NCBI RefSeq assembly: GCF_012927085.1
Contig: NZ_JABBFX010000001.1
Coordinates: forward strand, 1,426,001 to 1,490,000
Direction: 5' to 3'
Origin: Ramlibacter agri
Lineage (GTDB): Bacteria; Pseudomonadota; Gammaproteobacteria; Burkholderiales; Burkholderiaceae_C
DNA: 64,000 bases
Part shown: piece after piece, positions 44,938 to 52,819 of the stretch
Numbering within the stretch: position 1 is the first letter of the stretch
Layout: every line of letters begins with the position of its first letter
Translations under genes and position numbers: made by a program
The notes under the pieces: model-generated
What the model was told of the DNA's origin: nothing
What the model saw: only the letters and a program-made list of their open reading frames with translations
The model's database searches: none

Positions 44938-44981
44938 CCGTGTAACGCTGGCCGTGTAACGCACATTTTTCCGTTACACGG
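44938..44981. promoter_or_regulatory. Triplicated TGTAACG operator-like repeats upstream of the terminase genes
   Basis: CCGTGTAACGC occurs at 44,938-44,948 and 44,952-44,962, and its inverse CGTTACACGG at 44,972-44,981. The last two form a 10-bp perfect inverted repeat with a T-rich loop, immediately before the terminase small-subunit gene. A related perfect palindrome (GTAACGCT-TCG-AGCGTTAC) lies at 50,617-50,635. It could be a repressor/activator site or an attenuator hairpin. Confidence 0.5.
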
Positions 44982-45397
44982 TGGGAGAAAACGGGGCGCG
45001 CAAGTGCCCGCGTCTTGCGAAACCGTTTCCAAGGACCCGGAGCCGTCTGGGCGGCCTCTGCCGACTGTCCTACATCGTCAGAAACGCACGCGGCTGTGAT
45101 CTCTGCTACCTTTTCGGCTGTGAATACCTTCGGATCAAAAGGCGTGGCCGCGACGGTGGCCCTCTCAATCGGCGCAGGCCTGGGCGCGGCCGCGTACGCC
45201 GAGTGCCTGAACCAGTGCGCGCTGTCTGGCTGGCCGGATCGCCAGGAGCAACCCCACACAGAGGCCGTCGCGGTCTCGACGGGCGCAGTTGCGCTGCCGC
45301 CTGCGGCGCTCGGCACCAGGGCGGCGACCGCGCTATCCACCACGGCGTTCTCTTCCTAGGGCTGGGGCTCCCAGGCCCTGGCCGGGGTTGCGCTGCG
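44982..45397. other. Gap between the terminase and upstream phage genes
   Basis: About 415 bp. Both strands are open but neither reading is convincing. The minus strand gives a Trp/Pro/Ala-rich product, the plus strand a possible small membrane protein (SKGVAATVALSIGAGLGAAAY). It may hold the promoter for the terminase unit. Confidence 0.3.
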
Positions 45398-45952
45398 TCA
45401 TTCCTGCGCGCCTGCTGGCTGCCGCGCGCTGGGATTCGCATCGGCGATGGCGCGGTCCATGCGTGCCGCGGCGGCCTGCGCCGGGGACCGTGCGGGGTCA
45501 CCCGCGGCCGCGATGCGTGGGTTCCTATCGGCCCGCTCCGGGTGCAGCGCCATTCTGGCCGGCTGCGCCTTGGAGAGGACAGCGATGGCTTGGGCCGCAG
45601 TCAGGTCGGTGTCCGTCGCCAGTTGCACCGCGAGCTCGTGATTCCGCCTAGCCTCCGGCGCCTGGATGATGGCAGCGCATCGCGCACGTTCGCGATGCTG
45701 TCCCTCGGCCTCCGGCTCGCGGCTGCGCGCGGTGCGCGAGTGCTGGCGGGGCGTGGGTGCCTTCGCTGGCGCGCGCTGGCTCTTAGGGGGACTCGCTGCC
45801 CCCGGCGCGCGCGGCGTGGCCTCTTTTGCTTCCCGGCGTGCGCGCGGCGCGGGCGCTGGCGCGCGCAGCACGGCAAGCCGAGCGAATGACAGGACGCGCG
45901 CGAGGCCGGCTCTCAGTGCCTTGCCCATGCTGCCCATGTTCGCCTGTGGCAT
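45398..45952 (-). CDS. Ala/Arg-rich phage protein, low complexity
   Basis: 184 residues from the ATG at 45,952. Mostly low complexity (PRARREAKEATPRAPGAASPP). The C-terminal stretch RNHELAVQLATDTDLTAAQAIAVL resembles the tail of head-maturation protease/scaffold proteins, but no protease domain is present. Possibly a remnant. Confidence 0.4.
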   Translation of the reverse strand: MPQANMGSMGKALRAGLARVLSFARLAVLRAPAPAPRARREAKEATPRAPGAASPPKSQRAPAKAPTPRQHSRTARSREPEAEGQHRERARCAAIIQAPEARRNHELAVQLATDTDLTAAQAIAVLSKAQPARMALHPERADRNPRIAAAGDPARSPAQAAAARMDRAIADANPSARQPAGAQE

Positions 45953-45965
45953 TGTCACTGCGGCC

Positions 45966-46361
45966 TCACTGCTGCGGCGCTGCCGGCCACTCGATGTTGC
46001 GCGGGAAGCCGGCCTGGCCGGCGAGGTCGCGCAGCGCCTGTCTGTAGGTGCCCCAGGGCGTGCACACGGAGTCGGGCACGTCGCGCAGCTGCGTCCAGTC
46101 GCAGGCGAGGAGCAGCGCATCGCGTTGCGTTCGCGCCGTCGCCGCCAACTCCTCGTCGTTCACGACGCGTTCGATCGCTACCGGATGTCCCTCGGCGTCC
46201 GCAGCGATCTGCTTGCCCTCGGCCTCGGCCCGCAGCAGCGCCGCATGATCGGCGTCCGATACCTCGACGGCATCTTGCGGGATGATGCATCCTTCGTCGC
46301 CGGGTGTGCCGTGGATGACGGTGTCATAGAAGCCGCCCGTGGACTTGGCAAAGAATTTCAT
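45966..46361 (-). CDS. Phage tail fibre assembly chaperone (Tfa/DUF4376-like)
   Basis: 131 residues. C-terminal signature RTQRDALLLACDWTQLRDVPDSV, then WGTYRQALRDLAGQAGFPRNIEWP, is characteristic of tail-fibre assembly proteins. The N-terminal half is a short beta region (FYDTVIHGTPGDEGCIIPQDAVEV). It follows the tail fibre gene directly. Confidence 0.85.
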   Translation of the reverse strand: MKFFAKSTGGFYDTVIHGTPGDEGCIIPQDAVEVSDADHAALLRAEAEGKQIAADAEGHPVAIERVVNDEELAATARTQRDALLLACDWTQLRDVPDSVCTPWGTYRQALRDLAGQAGFPRNIEWPAAPQQ

Positions 46362-46379
46362 AGCTGACTCTCCCGGTGA

Positions 46380-46901
46380 TCAAGTGCCGATGGCGATCAT
46401 GAAGACCGCCGCAGTGCTGCCGCTGTTGTGGGTCAGGCGATAGGTGGATGCCGACACCCCAACGGCTTCCACGTTGATGATCCCGCTGCTGGCTCCGTAG
46501 TGCGATGCAACGATGCCGATCGGGCCGTTGGGGAACGTGGTGCCGAAGGTGTAAAGCGTGCCGCCGCTGCCGGTCGGCACGTTCTTCGATCCCCACTGCA
46601 GGATCATGCCGCCGACGCCCAATGGCAGGTAGCCGGGGTCCGCGATGACGGTGCCGGGGAACAGCACGGCCGATTTGCGAATTGCCGTGAGCAGCTGGTT
46701 GTACGTTGACTTGCTGGGCGTGATTCCCGCCGCAGACAGCACCGACATGATCTCCTCCTGAAGCATGTTCAGGAAAGAGGCGCGCACCAGCGTTGCCGAC
46801 ACGCCGCTACCGGGATTGCCTTCGGTGAAATAGCCCTGCGTGCCCGCCGCCTCGGGCGTCGGCAGCGACGCTTGAGCGGTGGGGTCATCGATACGAAACA
46901 T
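46380..46901 (-). CDS. Short phage tail fibre/tip protein
   Basis: 173 residues from the ATG at 46,901 (AAGGAGTCTGC upstream). MFRIDDPTAQASLPTPEAAG is a typical tail-fibre opening, then LNMLQEEIMSVLSAAGITPSKSTYNQLLTAI, as in many phage tail proteins, and a beta-rich C-terminus (GGTLYTFGTTFPNGPIGIVAS) likely binding receptor. Much shorter than long fibres, so it may be a tip module. Confidence 0.8.
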   Translation of the reverse strand: MFRIDDPTAQASLPTPEAAGTQGYFTEGNPGSGVSATLVRASFLNMLQEEIMSVLSAAGITPSKSTYNQLLTAIRKSAVLFPGTVIADPGYLPLGVGGMILQWGSKNVPTGSGGTLYTFGTTFPNGPIGIVASHYGASSGIINVEAVGVSASTYRLTHNSGSTAAVFMIAIGT

Positions 46902-46944
46902 GCAGACTCCTTGTCGTTGTTGAGAGATGCCGCGGCTCTCGCGG

Positions 46945-47868
46945 CTATGCGAGTCGGCGCACCAGCGAACTGATCCGCGACTCCTCGGCGTCGATTGACG
47001 TCCCGTCGGCGCGGTGCTTGCGGGTGAATCCGCTCGCCTGCGGCGCCGAACTGGTGATCTCCGAGGGGGCAACTTGTCCTTGGGCGGCGATGCGGGCCGC
47101 ATTGCCCGCGCGAGTAAGTTCGCCGGGAGAGTCGCCGCGTCGGATGTAGGGCCTGGGGCGACGATCCAAGGGCACGAACGTACCGAGGGCCTTGCCGGCG
47201 GCGAGGCTCGCTCGGATCGGCGCCAGAGCAGCAGAGAGATGGGCCGCCAGTTGCGCGTGTTCGGGATCCGGCTGTTCGGCCAGCAGATTTGTGCCGAAGC
47301 GCCGCTCGTAGCCGACTGAGTTGCTGAAGCCCTTGGGGTCGGGCACGTAGGCCGCTTCGACGAACTCCCGCACAGCCCTCGCTTCTCCCGTCGCGCCGAT
47401 TGTGCGGAGTGCGGCGAACAGCCCCTGCAGAGGCTTGACCTTCTCAAGGAGCTCCGCGCGCGCCTGCTCCATGACGCCGTTGCCGAAGGCGATCAGGTCG
47501 TTCTGCAATACGATCACCGCAGCCTGCACGGCCTCGTCATGCTCCGGCGCCCGCGCTTCGTGCACGATCAGCACGTTCTTTGCCCTGGCGAGGGCGCGCT
47601 GCTTCGAATCGAGCGCTTCCGCCAGCTTTTTGATCGCGGCATCGAGGGCCTTCACTTCGCTGTCCTCGGCCGTGCAGCGGTCCGCGTCGGTCACGGCGAG
47701 CTTCGCCGTCAGCTCCTGGGCCTCGACATCGAGGAGCGGGATCTGCGCCGCGGTTTCGTCGATGGCTGCGCGCGTCTTCTTCGCCTTCGTGATCAGTTCG
47801 TCGAGGGTCTTTTGGTGCGCGAGCAGTTCGGCCGGCAGTTCGTAGCCGGCGGGAAGAGTGGTGTTCAT
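46945..47868 (-). CDS. Phage coiled-coil protein sharing a C-terminal tail with the terminase
   Basis: 307 residues from the ATG at 47,868 (GGACGGAGAC upstream). Two long helical stretches (LDELITKAKKTRAAIDETAAQ, VKALDAAIKKLAEALDSKQRAL) look like coiled coil. The C-terminal part is disordered and ends SIDAEESRISSLVRRLA, closely like the terminase ending (LDAEAKRVMSLVSRLA). Function unknown; a scaffold-like role would fit length and helicity. Confidence 0.6.
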   Translation of the reverse strand: MNTTLPAGYELPAELLAHQKTLDELITKAKKTRAAIDETAAQIPLLDVEAQELTAKLAVTDADRCTAEDSEVKALDAAIKKLAEALDSKQRALARAKNVLIVHEARAPEHDEAVQAAVIVLQNDLIAFGNGVMEQARAELLEKVKPLQGLFAALRTIGATGEARAVREFVEAAYVPDPKGFSNSVGYERRFGTNLLAEQPDPEHAQLAAHLSAALAPIRASLAAGKALGTFVPLDRRPRPYIRRGDSPGELTRAGNAARIAAQGQVAPSEITSSAPQASGFTRKHRADGTSIDAEESRISSLVRRLA

Positions 47869-47903
47869 GTCTCCGTCCTTAGCGTGAAGAGTTGAGGTGT
47901 TTT

Positions 47904-49586
47904 TCAAGACGCGCCTCCGGGCTGCATCGTCAGGCCCACGGTGGGCTGACCCAGGCCGCGCACGGCCCGGACCGTCACCCCAGGCGGCGCGATCACTTCC
48001 AGCTTGATCGGACGTTCGCCGCTGTCACCGCCCTTTGCGACTTGGCTGTCCCGTAGCGCCGCGGCGACCGCCTGGGCGATCATTTCCGGGGTGTAGGGGT
48101 TCTGACCGTTCTCATGCTTTGTGATGGCCGAAATCAGCGGCGCCAGCACCTTCGGGTCATGCAGGTCAAGCTTCTGGTCGATGCCAAATCCGGTCTGCCG
48201 GGACACGTCGGAGAGGTAGGCCGGCACGTTGTTGCCGTCACCAGCCGGCGCCCATCGGTTGATGACGCCGCCCAGGGTGTTGATGCCGTACTTATCCTGG
48301 TAGGCCATCAAGTTCTTACCCATGGCCGAAAGCCCGGCCTGCGGCGTGGCGAATGTAGCGAATCCACCGGCGGATCCAGCGCCAGGCCAGCTGCGCAAGT
48401 TCCCCGGGTTGTTCTGCCGGATGCCCTGCGGCGAGTTTCCGCGCGGGACCTGGCCGCCGCTGGCGTCGTTGCCGCCCCAGGTTCCAGTCGCTCCGCTGCC
48501 CCACAAACCCGTCGCGCCGCCGCCCTGAAATTGCTTGCCGATCTCTCCGAAGATAGAGCGCGCCGCCCAGGACCAGGGCCCGTTGTTCCAGATGTTCTTG
48601 CCAGCTTCGCTGAACAGCGTCCCAATCGCCCCCGAGAACCCAGTTGCCTTCTGGAGCTTCTCCGCCACTGCGCTAGTCGATTGGGCTGCGACGTTCAAAT
48701 CGAGCCACTTCGCGATCAGGTTGCCCACCGAGACGCCGGCCGCATCGATCGCCGTCTTCGTCTGGTTCCAGGATTGCGCCTGTTGCTCGTTCGTCTTGAC
48801 CTGTTCTTCGCTCAGAATCCCGAGCCGGCGCACCTTGCCGATGTACTCGTCCAGCTTTAGTGTTCCTTGGTTCAGCAGCGGCAGCAAGTCGGTGATCCCG
48901 AGCATGTCCGTGAGGTTGCGCGCCTGGTTCTGGTCCTTCATGTGGCTCACGAGATCGGCCACATCGCGCAAGGTGGCAAGTGTGTCGACTGCGCCGTCCT
49001 TCGTCTTCTTGATCGAGGCGCCCATCTGCGACATGAGAACCGGCACCTGCTGGTTCCGGCCAGCAAGAGCATCCGTCAGGACCTTGCCCATTGACTGGAG
49101 ACTCTGGTCCATTACTTCGGTTTCCAGGCCGGCGAGTTTCGCCGCGCCACGGTACTCCTGCAGCTGATCGGTCGTGATGTTCAGGCCCTTCGCCGTCCGG
49201 CCGATGTTCTGGCCCATCTTCGCCATCGTCACGCTGACCGCAGCACTGCCGCCGACGATGGCCGCGCCAGCCGCCAGGAATCCGCCGACCGGGCCGCCGA
49301 TCATCCCGAGCGCGGACGCGATGCGGGCGCTGCCGCCGACAATGGAGTTCTCCGCTAACCCGAAGGTGCTGCCGAAGACCGTCACACCCTTGCCAACCTT
49401 CTCCAGCGCCCACAGGGGCCGCTTCACCAGGTCGTTGCGCCCCAGGGCCTGCGAAAAGGACGTCAGGGAGCGCTTCGCGTTGTCGTACGGCCGGAAGATC
49501 GAGCCGATCTGCTTGTTGACCTTGTTGACGACCTTCGTTGCGCGGTCCGTCGCAGTGATCGTGATGTTGAACTTGTTGTCAGGCAT
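47904..49586 (-). CDS. Tape-measure-like phage protein with peptidoglycan-lytic domain
   Basis: 560 residues. The N-terminal ITATDRATKVVNKVNKQIGS is typical of tail length tape-measure starts. TM-like GGSARIASALGMIGGPVGGFLAAGAAIVGG and helical regions follow (~90-330). A C-terminal domain at ~390-480 (QNNPGNLRSWPGAGSAGGFATFATPQAGL, GVINRWAPAGDGNNVPAYL) resembles structural/lytic P5-type domains that cut peptidoglycan. Short for a tape measure, suggesting a short tail or partial deletion. Confidence 0.75.
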   Translation of the reverse strand: MPDNKFNITITATDRATKVVNKVNKQIGSIFRPYDNAKRSLTSFSQALGRNDLVKRPLWALEKVGKGVTVFGSTFGLAENSIVGGSARIASALGMIGGPVGGFLAAGAAIVGGSAAVSVTMAKMGQNIGRTAKGLNITTDQLQEYRGAAKLAGLETEVMDQSLQSMGKVLTDALAGRNQQVPVLMSQMGASIKKTKDGAVDTLATLRDVADLVSHMKDQNQARNLTDMLGITDLLPLLNQGTLKLDEYIGKVRRLGILSEEQVKTNEQQAQSWNQTKTAIDAAGVSVGNLIAKWLDLNVAAQSTSAVAEKLQKATGFSGAIGTLFSEAGKNIWNNGPWSWAARSIFGEIGKQFQGGGATGLWGSGATGTWGGNDASGGQVPRGNSPQGIRQNNPGNLRSWPGAGSAGGFATFATPQAGLSAMGKNLMAYQDKYGINTLGGVINRWAPAGDGNNVPAYLSDVSRQTGFGIDQKLDLHDPKVLAPLISAITKHENGQNPYTPEMIAQAVAAALRDSQVAKGGDSGERPIKLEVIAPPGVTVRAVRGLGQPTVGLTMQPGGAS

Positions 49587-49752
49587 CGGCTCATTCCTTC
49601 GCGGTTGGGCGATGTGGGGAATGTAGGAACCCCGCCTTTTCGGCGAGGCCGACGGGTATCGGGTATTCAGCTCTGGCGCGGGTTAGCGGACGATGCCTTC
49701 CGAAAAAAGGGTATTGCCGGGGGGGTATTGATGACCGCTTTCCAGGCCTGCT

Positions 49753-50427
49753 TCATTCGTCAGGCCAGTAGGTCGCCTGATGCTCGATCCAGCCAGGCAG
49801 CCATTGCTGCAACGCTGGCTCCCTCTGAAATCGGGCGCGCACACTGCGAACGGGTACGCTGAACCGGCGGACCAGGGCGTCGGCGATGGGAACAGGGTCC
49901 CACAGCGCGGCTCTGACTCCCTGTTGTCCCGCAATGCGTCGTGCTTCGACCAGCCAGTCGGGCGGATCGCCCAGTTCCTTGCGCCACCTCTCCTCACTCC
50001 ATCCACGCAGATCCCGGAATGCGTTTGCGACTTCCTTCGGCTCGAGTAGCCACGCGTGTTCGGTCGGACTTGAGGCAGGCACAGTCGGTGCCTCGCGCTC
50101 TAAAAGTGAGGGCGCGTCGAAGGGCGGCTCAATCTCCGCTTCGTGAAACGCGACAAAGCCCATGCCGGCCAGCCAAGCCGCAACGTCAGCCGACGAGAAC
50201 CAAGGCGACCCGCCGGCGACCAGCTGATGCCGCGCAACGGGGACACCGTTTGGATACCGCGGGCGCGGCCCATCGCCGCCGTGGACGACGCCTTGGAAGC
50301 GAAGCAGCCACTCGATCGTGCTGCTGTCCGTGATGCGCTGCGCCAGCAGCTGCGCCCAGGCACCGGCGCTCAGGAGGGCATCGGCGGGCGGCAACGCTAG
50401 CCGCATGGTGTGATGAGGCATCATCAT
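49753..50427 (-). CDS. Hypothetical prophage protein
   Basis: 224 residues, soluble. WLLRFQGVVHGGDGPRPRYPNGVPVARHQLV and PWFSSADVAAWLAGMGFVAFHEAEIEPPFDA are distinctive; the second resembles a DNA-binding helical module. The start overlaps the next gene's stop (ATGA). No family assigned. Confidence 0.55.
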   Translation of the reverse strand: MMMPHHTMRLALPPADALLSAGAWAQLLAQRITDSSTIEWLLRFQGVVHGGDGPRPRYPNGVPVARHQLVAGGSPWFSSADVAAWLAGMGFVAFHEAEIEPPFDAPSLLEREAPTVPASSPTEHAWLLEPKEVANAFRDLRGWSEERWRKELGDPPDWLVEARRIAGQQGVRAALWDPVPIADALVRRFSVPVRSVRARFQREPALQQWLPGWIEHQATYWPDE

Positions 50428-50654
50428 TCCTCGATCTCCGGTAGGAAGTGCGCGGAACCGCGGCGCGTCGGAGCCGGCGACAGATACCGCATGCGCCAGG
50501 GTGGCGCGAAAGGTGAAGTCAGCGCGTTAGCCGCGAGCGCTTCCGACAGCGCTGCAAGCACTCGGTGCCCTGCGTCGGGGGCTGACTCTGATTCAGGTTC
50601 CATCGGCAACGCCTCTGTAACGCTTCGAGCGTTACCGCTCCGCTTCGTGTTCAA
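50424..50654 (-). CDS. Small hypothetical prophage protein
   Basis: 76 residues, overlapping both neighbours by 4 nt, which supports it being real. It contains ALSEALAANALTSPFAPPWRMRYLSP. The palindrome GTAACGCT-TCG-AGCGTTAC lies within its first codons. Confidence 0.45.
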   Translation of the reverse strand: MNTKRSGNARSVTEALPMEPESESAPDAGHRVLAALSEALAANALTSPFAPPWRMRYLSPAPTRRGSAHFLPEIEE

Positions 50655-51265
50655 GTCGTAGCTCCTTCTTGGGTGGCAATTGCCATCGCGGTGCCATCCG
50701 CTTTGCCATCTACAGCGGATAGCAAATCGGCTTGAATGCCCCCGGATTTGGGACCGTTGGCAGGCGAAACAGTCCCGCTTTCGGGTGCGTTGGTCTTCCT
50801 AACAGTCCCGTTTTCGGGGTCGCTTATCACGCTGGAATCCAGCGTGGCTACATCGGAGTCACGCGTGATGCTGGCGTGACTCGATGTGACATCGCGTGAC
50901 GCCGCGTGCCCCTGCACGACGGGGTCAAGGTCGGCGATGAATTCGTCGGCCAGCTCCAGCGTTGCGAGGCTGTAGGTGGTTTCGTGGTCCAGGTCCTCAC
51001 GTCCCGCGCTGGCAACCGCCCAAAGGCACTCGTCCAGGTGCTTGATGCGCGCCTGAAGCGTCCGCAGTTGGCGCGTGAGCCGCGCGATCGCCGCATCCGG
51101 GTTCTGGTGCGCGCTGGCGAGGATCAAGCCGGCCTGCTCCGCGAGGTGTCGCAGGTGGATGCGGTGCAGCGTGATGCTCGCCACCTCGCCGATGCCACAA
51201 TCCTGCTCCAACTCGATGCTGTCGCCGTCGATCTCGAAAGCGACGTCGTAGATCTTGGTCAGCAT
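50651..51265 (-). CDS. Hypothetical phage protein with helical N-terminus and disordered tail
   Basis: 204 residues. YDVAFEIDGDSIELEQDCGIGEVASITLHRIHLRHLAEQAGL is compact. The tail from ~120 is Ser/Thr-rich with repeated xxSGTVxxxN units (PENGTVRKTN, PESGTVSPAN, PKSGGIQ). Such DNA-level repeats often coincide with binding sites. Not recognised. Confidence 0.5.
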   Translation of the reverse strand: MLTKIYDVAFEIDGDSIELEQDCGIGEVASITLHRIHLRHLAEQAGLILASAHQNPDAAIARLTRQLRTLQARIKHLDECLWAVASAGREDLDHETTYSLATLELADEFIADLDPVVQGHAASRDVTSSHASITRDSDVATLDSSVISDPENGTVRKTNAPESGTVSPANGPKSGGIQADLLSAVDGKADGTAMAIATQEGATT

Positions 51266-51705
51266 GACGTTCCCCTCGAAACCGATTCGGTTTCCCGTGG
51301 GTTACGCGTGGCTTGCGACTGGGCTCCCGCTGGGTTTTGCGATTCCTGGCCGCCCGCCTTCTTTGCGTGCTCGTAGGTCTTGCCGTTGCCGAAGCCGGCG
51401 GCCTTGGCGGCGATGTCGCGGGTGCGGGAACCCTCGGGAAAATTTTCCACAGGGTTGGCGGTTCCAGCTTTCATGCGCTTATCGGCTTGATCGCGCAGCT
51501 CGCCCTCCAGCGCCTTCCCAATCTCCACCCGCTCGCTCACGGTGAAGTCCTTGCGAAACTCGTTTTCGGCGTCCGCGAGCCAAGCGTGGTCGCAACGGTT
51601 GCCACGGCCGATGGTCCTGCCACTCGCTGCACAGGGATGGCAATAAGTACTTAGGAGTCCAGTTTTTGACCCATGGCTTTCGAAACCAAGAAATTCCGCC
51701 TTCAT
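51259..51705 (-). CDS. DNA-binding protein with ParB-like C-terminal helices
   Basis: 148 residues from the ATG at 51,705, overlapping the replication gene stop. HPCAASGRTIGRGNRCDHAW may bind metal. ENEFRKDFTVSERVEIGKALEGELRDQA and RTRDIAAKAAGFGNGKTYEHAKKA match the segment between the HTH parts of ParB-type nuclease/partition proteins, but the ParB catalytic domain is missing. Iteron 1 lies within its first codons. Confidence 0.55.
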   Translation of the reverse strand: MKAEFLGFESHGSKTGLLSTYCHPCAASGRTIGRGNRCDHAWLADAENEFRKDFTVSERVEIGKALEGELRDQADKRMKAGTANPVENFPEGSRTRDIAAKAAGFGNGKTYEHAKKAGGQESQNPAGAQSQATRNPRETESVSRGTSC

Positions 51706-51864
51706 CGTGAAACCCGCGCCAGCATTGGGTTTGCGGCCGATTCGGCGCATTTCCCCAGGGTCAGTTTTTGACCTGGTCCGGGGAGCCATGGTCCATTTTT
51801 TGACCCGGTTATGGGCTCAACCGGGCCAATTTCTGACCCGGTATGGGTCATTTTTTGACCCTGG
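51657..51864. repeat. Five iteron-like repeats inside the replication gene: candidate origin
   Basis: Consensus GGGTCANTTTTTGACCCGG, imperfect palindromes. Copies: 51,657-51,672; 51,755-51,776; 51,789-51,808; 51,821-51,841; 51,845-51,864. Four are clustered at ~20-30 bp spacing near the 3' end of the 51,702-52,331 gene. The arrangement is like lambda O, where iterons lie inside the initiator gene. Confidence 0.65.
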
Positions 51865-52331
51865 GTTTCTGTTTTCCCCGCATCGTCCTCGGCCGCCTTC
51901 TCGCTCGCCCTGATCGCCGCTTCGGCCTGCGCCATGCTGGCGAACTGCTTCCAGTCGAACGTCGCCTTGCGCGCCTCGATGTGCTTCGCGGGTACCTCCA
52001 GCACAGGCAGGTCTGTGATGCGATACAGCGTCGGCATGCGCTGGCCGCCGCGCGTCGCGCCGCCCTTCCTGGTGACCGCAATGAAGCCCACCGCCTGCAG
52101 CGCTCGCAGGCTCTTGGCCAGCGTGGTCTTGCTGGTGATACCGTGATGCCGAGCCACCGACAGCGGTAGCGACAGGTCGCCGTTGTTCGTGCTGCGCAGG
52201 TGCCTCAACAGCGCGATGTAGATGCGCTGGTCCGTGGCGCTGAGCGCTCTCCATGCGTTGGAGTCGAGCAGCTCCCAGTACAGCCTGACGTGGCCGCCGC
52301 GCGGATCCTTGGGAGCCTTGTTGCCGGCCAC
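51702..52331 (-). CDS. Phage replication initiator-like protein (O-like winged helix)
   Basis: 209 residues. The N-terminal ~90 residues form a winged-helix module: HVRLYWELLDSNAWRALSATDQRIYIALLRHL, then LPLSVARHHGITSKTTLAKSLRALQAVGFIAVT. The C-terminal third is repetitive (TGSEIGP, TGSKNGPW, GQKLTLG) because it is encoded by the iterons. A self-binding initiator with the origin in its own gene is the likely reading. No helicase loader is visible next to it. Confidence 0.65.
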   Translation of the reverse strand: MAGNKAPKDPRGGHVRLYWELLDSNAWRALSATDQRIYIALLRHLRSTNNGDLSLPLSVARHHGITSKTTLAKSLRALQAVGFIAVTRKGGATRGGQRMPTLYRITDLPVLEVPAKHIEARKATFDWKQFASMAQAEAAIRASEKAAEDDAGKTETQGQKMTHTGSEIGPVEPITGSKNGPWLPGPGQKLTLGKCAESAANPMLARVSR

Positions 52332-52610
52332 TCACGCCACCTCCGCGGGCTTGGTGGCGATCGCCAGCACCCGCTGCACGAACTGCGTGCGCTCGCGGGC
52401 TCGCATTGGCGCCATCTCGGCGAGCACATGTTGCTGGCCGGCGTGGTCCAGACTGCAAATTTGCAGCGCCAGGTGCGCGCTGACCTTGCCGGCCACCAGC
52501 TGCGCCCAGAGCTCTCCGCAGCCGAGGCGGTGCACCTTGGCGACCATGGAGTACAGCCGCGGAGAGACGCCGGCAGTTGCGCAAATTTGCGCGATGGTGA
52601 CTGCGGTCAT
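52332..52610 (-). CDS. Small helical DNA-associated hypothetical protein
   Basis: 92 residues, all-helical, with TIAQICATAGVSPRLYSMVAKVHRLG as a possible HTH followed by KVSAHLALQICSLD, reminiscent of ParB/KorB linker helices. The stop abuts the replication gene start. Confidence 0.45.
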   Translation of the reverse strand: MTAVTIAQICATAGVSPRLYSMVAKVHRLGCGELWAQLVAGKVSAHLALQICSLDHAGQQHVLAEMAPMRARERTQFVQRVLAIATKPAEVA

Positions 52611-52819
52611 ACTGCGACCTCCGCACCGTGAAGCAGCCGCGCCAAGGTGTCCAAGCTGCCGCTGTAGCTGGTGCCGCAGGCTGTCACCAGTAGGAACCCG
52701 GAAGGCACCTCCAAGAGGCTGTGGCCGGCGCGAGCAGCGCGCTCCTGCAACTTGGCGAGTCTGCCTGGCTCGTGGCGCTGCGCATTGCTCTGGGGACTGT
52801 CGAAGTGCTGTGGCTTCAT
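52607..52819 (-). CDS. Small hypothetical prophage protein
   Basis: 70 residues overlapping both neighbours by 4 nt. RLAKLQERAARAGHSLLEVPSGFLLVT followed by SLDTLARLLHGAEV looks like a compact beta-alpha unit. Not recognised. Confidence 0.45.
   Translation of the reverse strand: MKPQHFDSPQSNAQRHEPGRLAKLQERAARAGHSLLEVPSGFLLVTACGTSYSGSLDTLARLLHGAEVAV

Noticed and set aside
43048..45099. 683-codon plus-strand frame across the terminase
   Set aside because: Antisense of the terminase genes. His/Arg/Val-rich reading with no recognisable domain.
51657..51864. CRISPR-like array
   Set aside because: Repeats are palindromic ~20-mers with very short irregular spacing inside coding sequence, without unique spacers of constant length. 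Iterons fit better.
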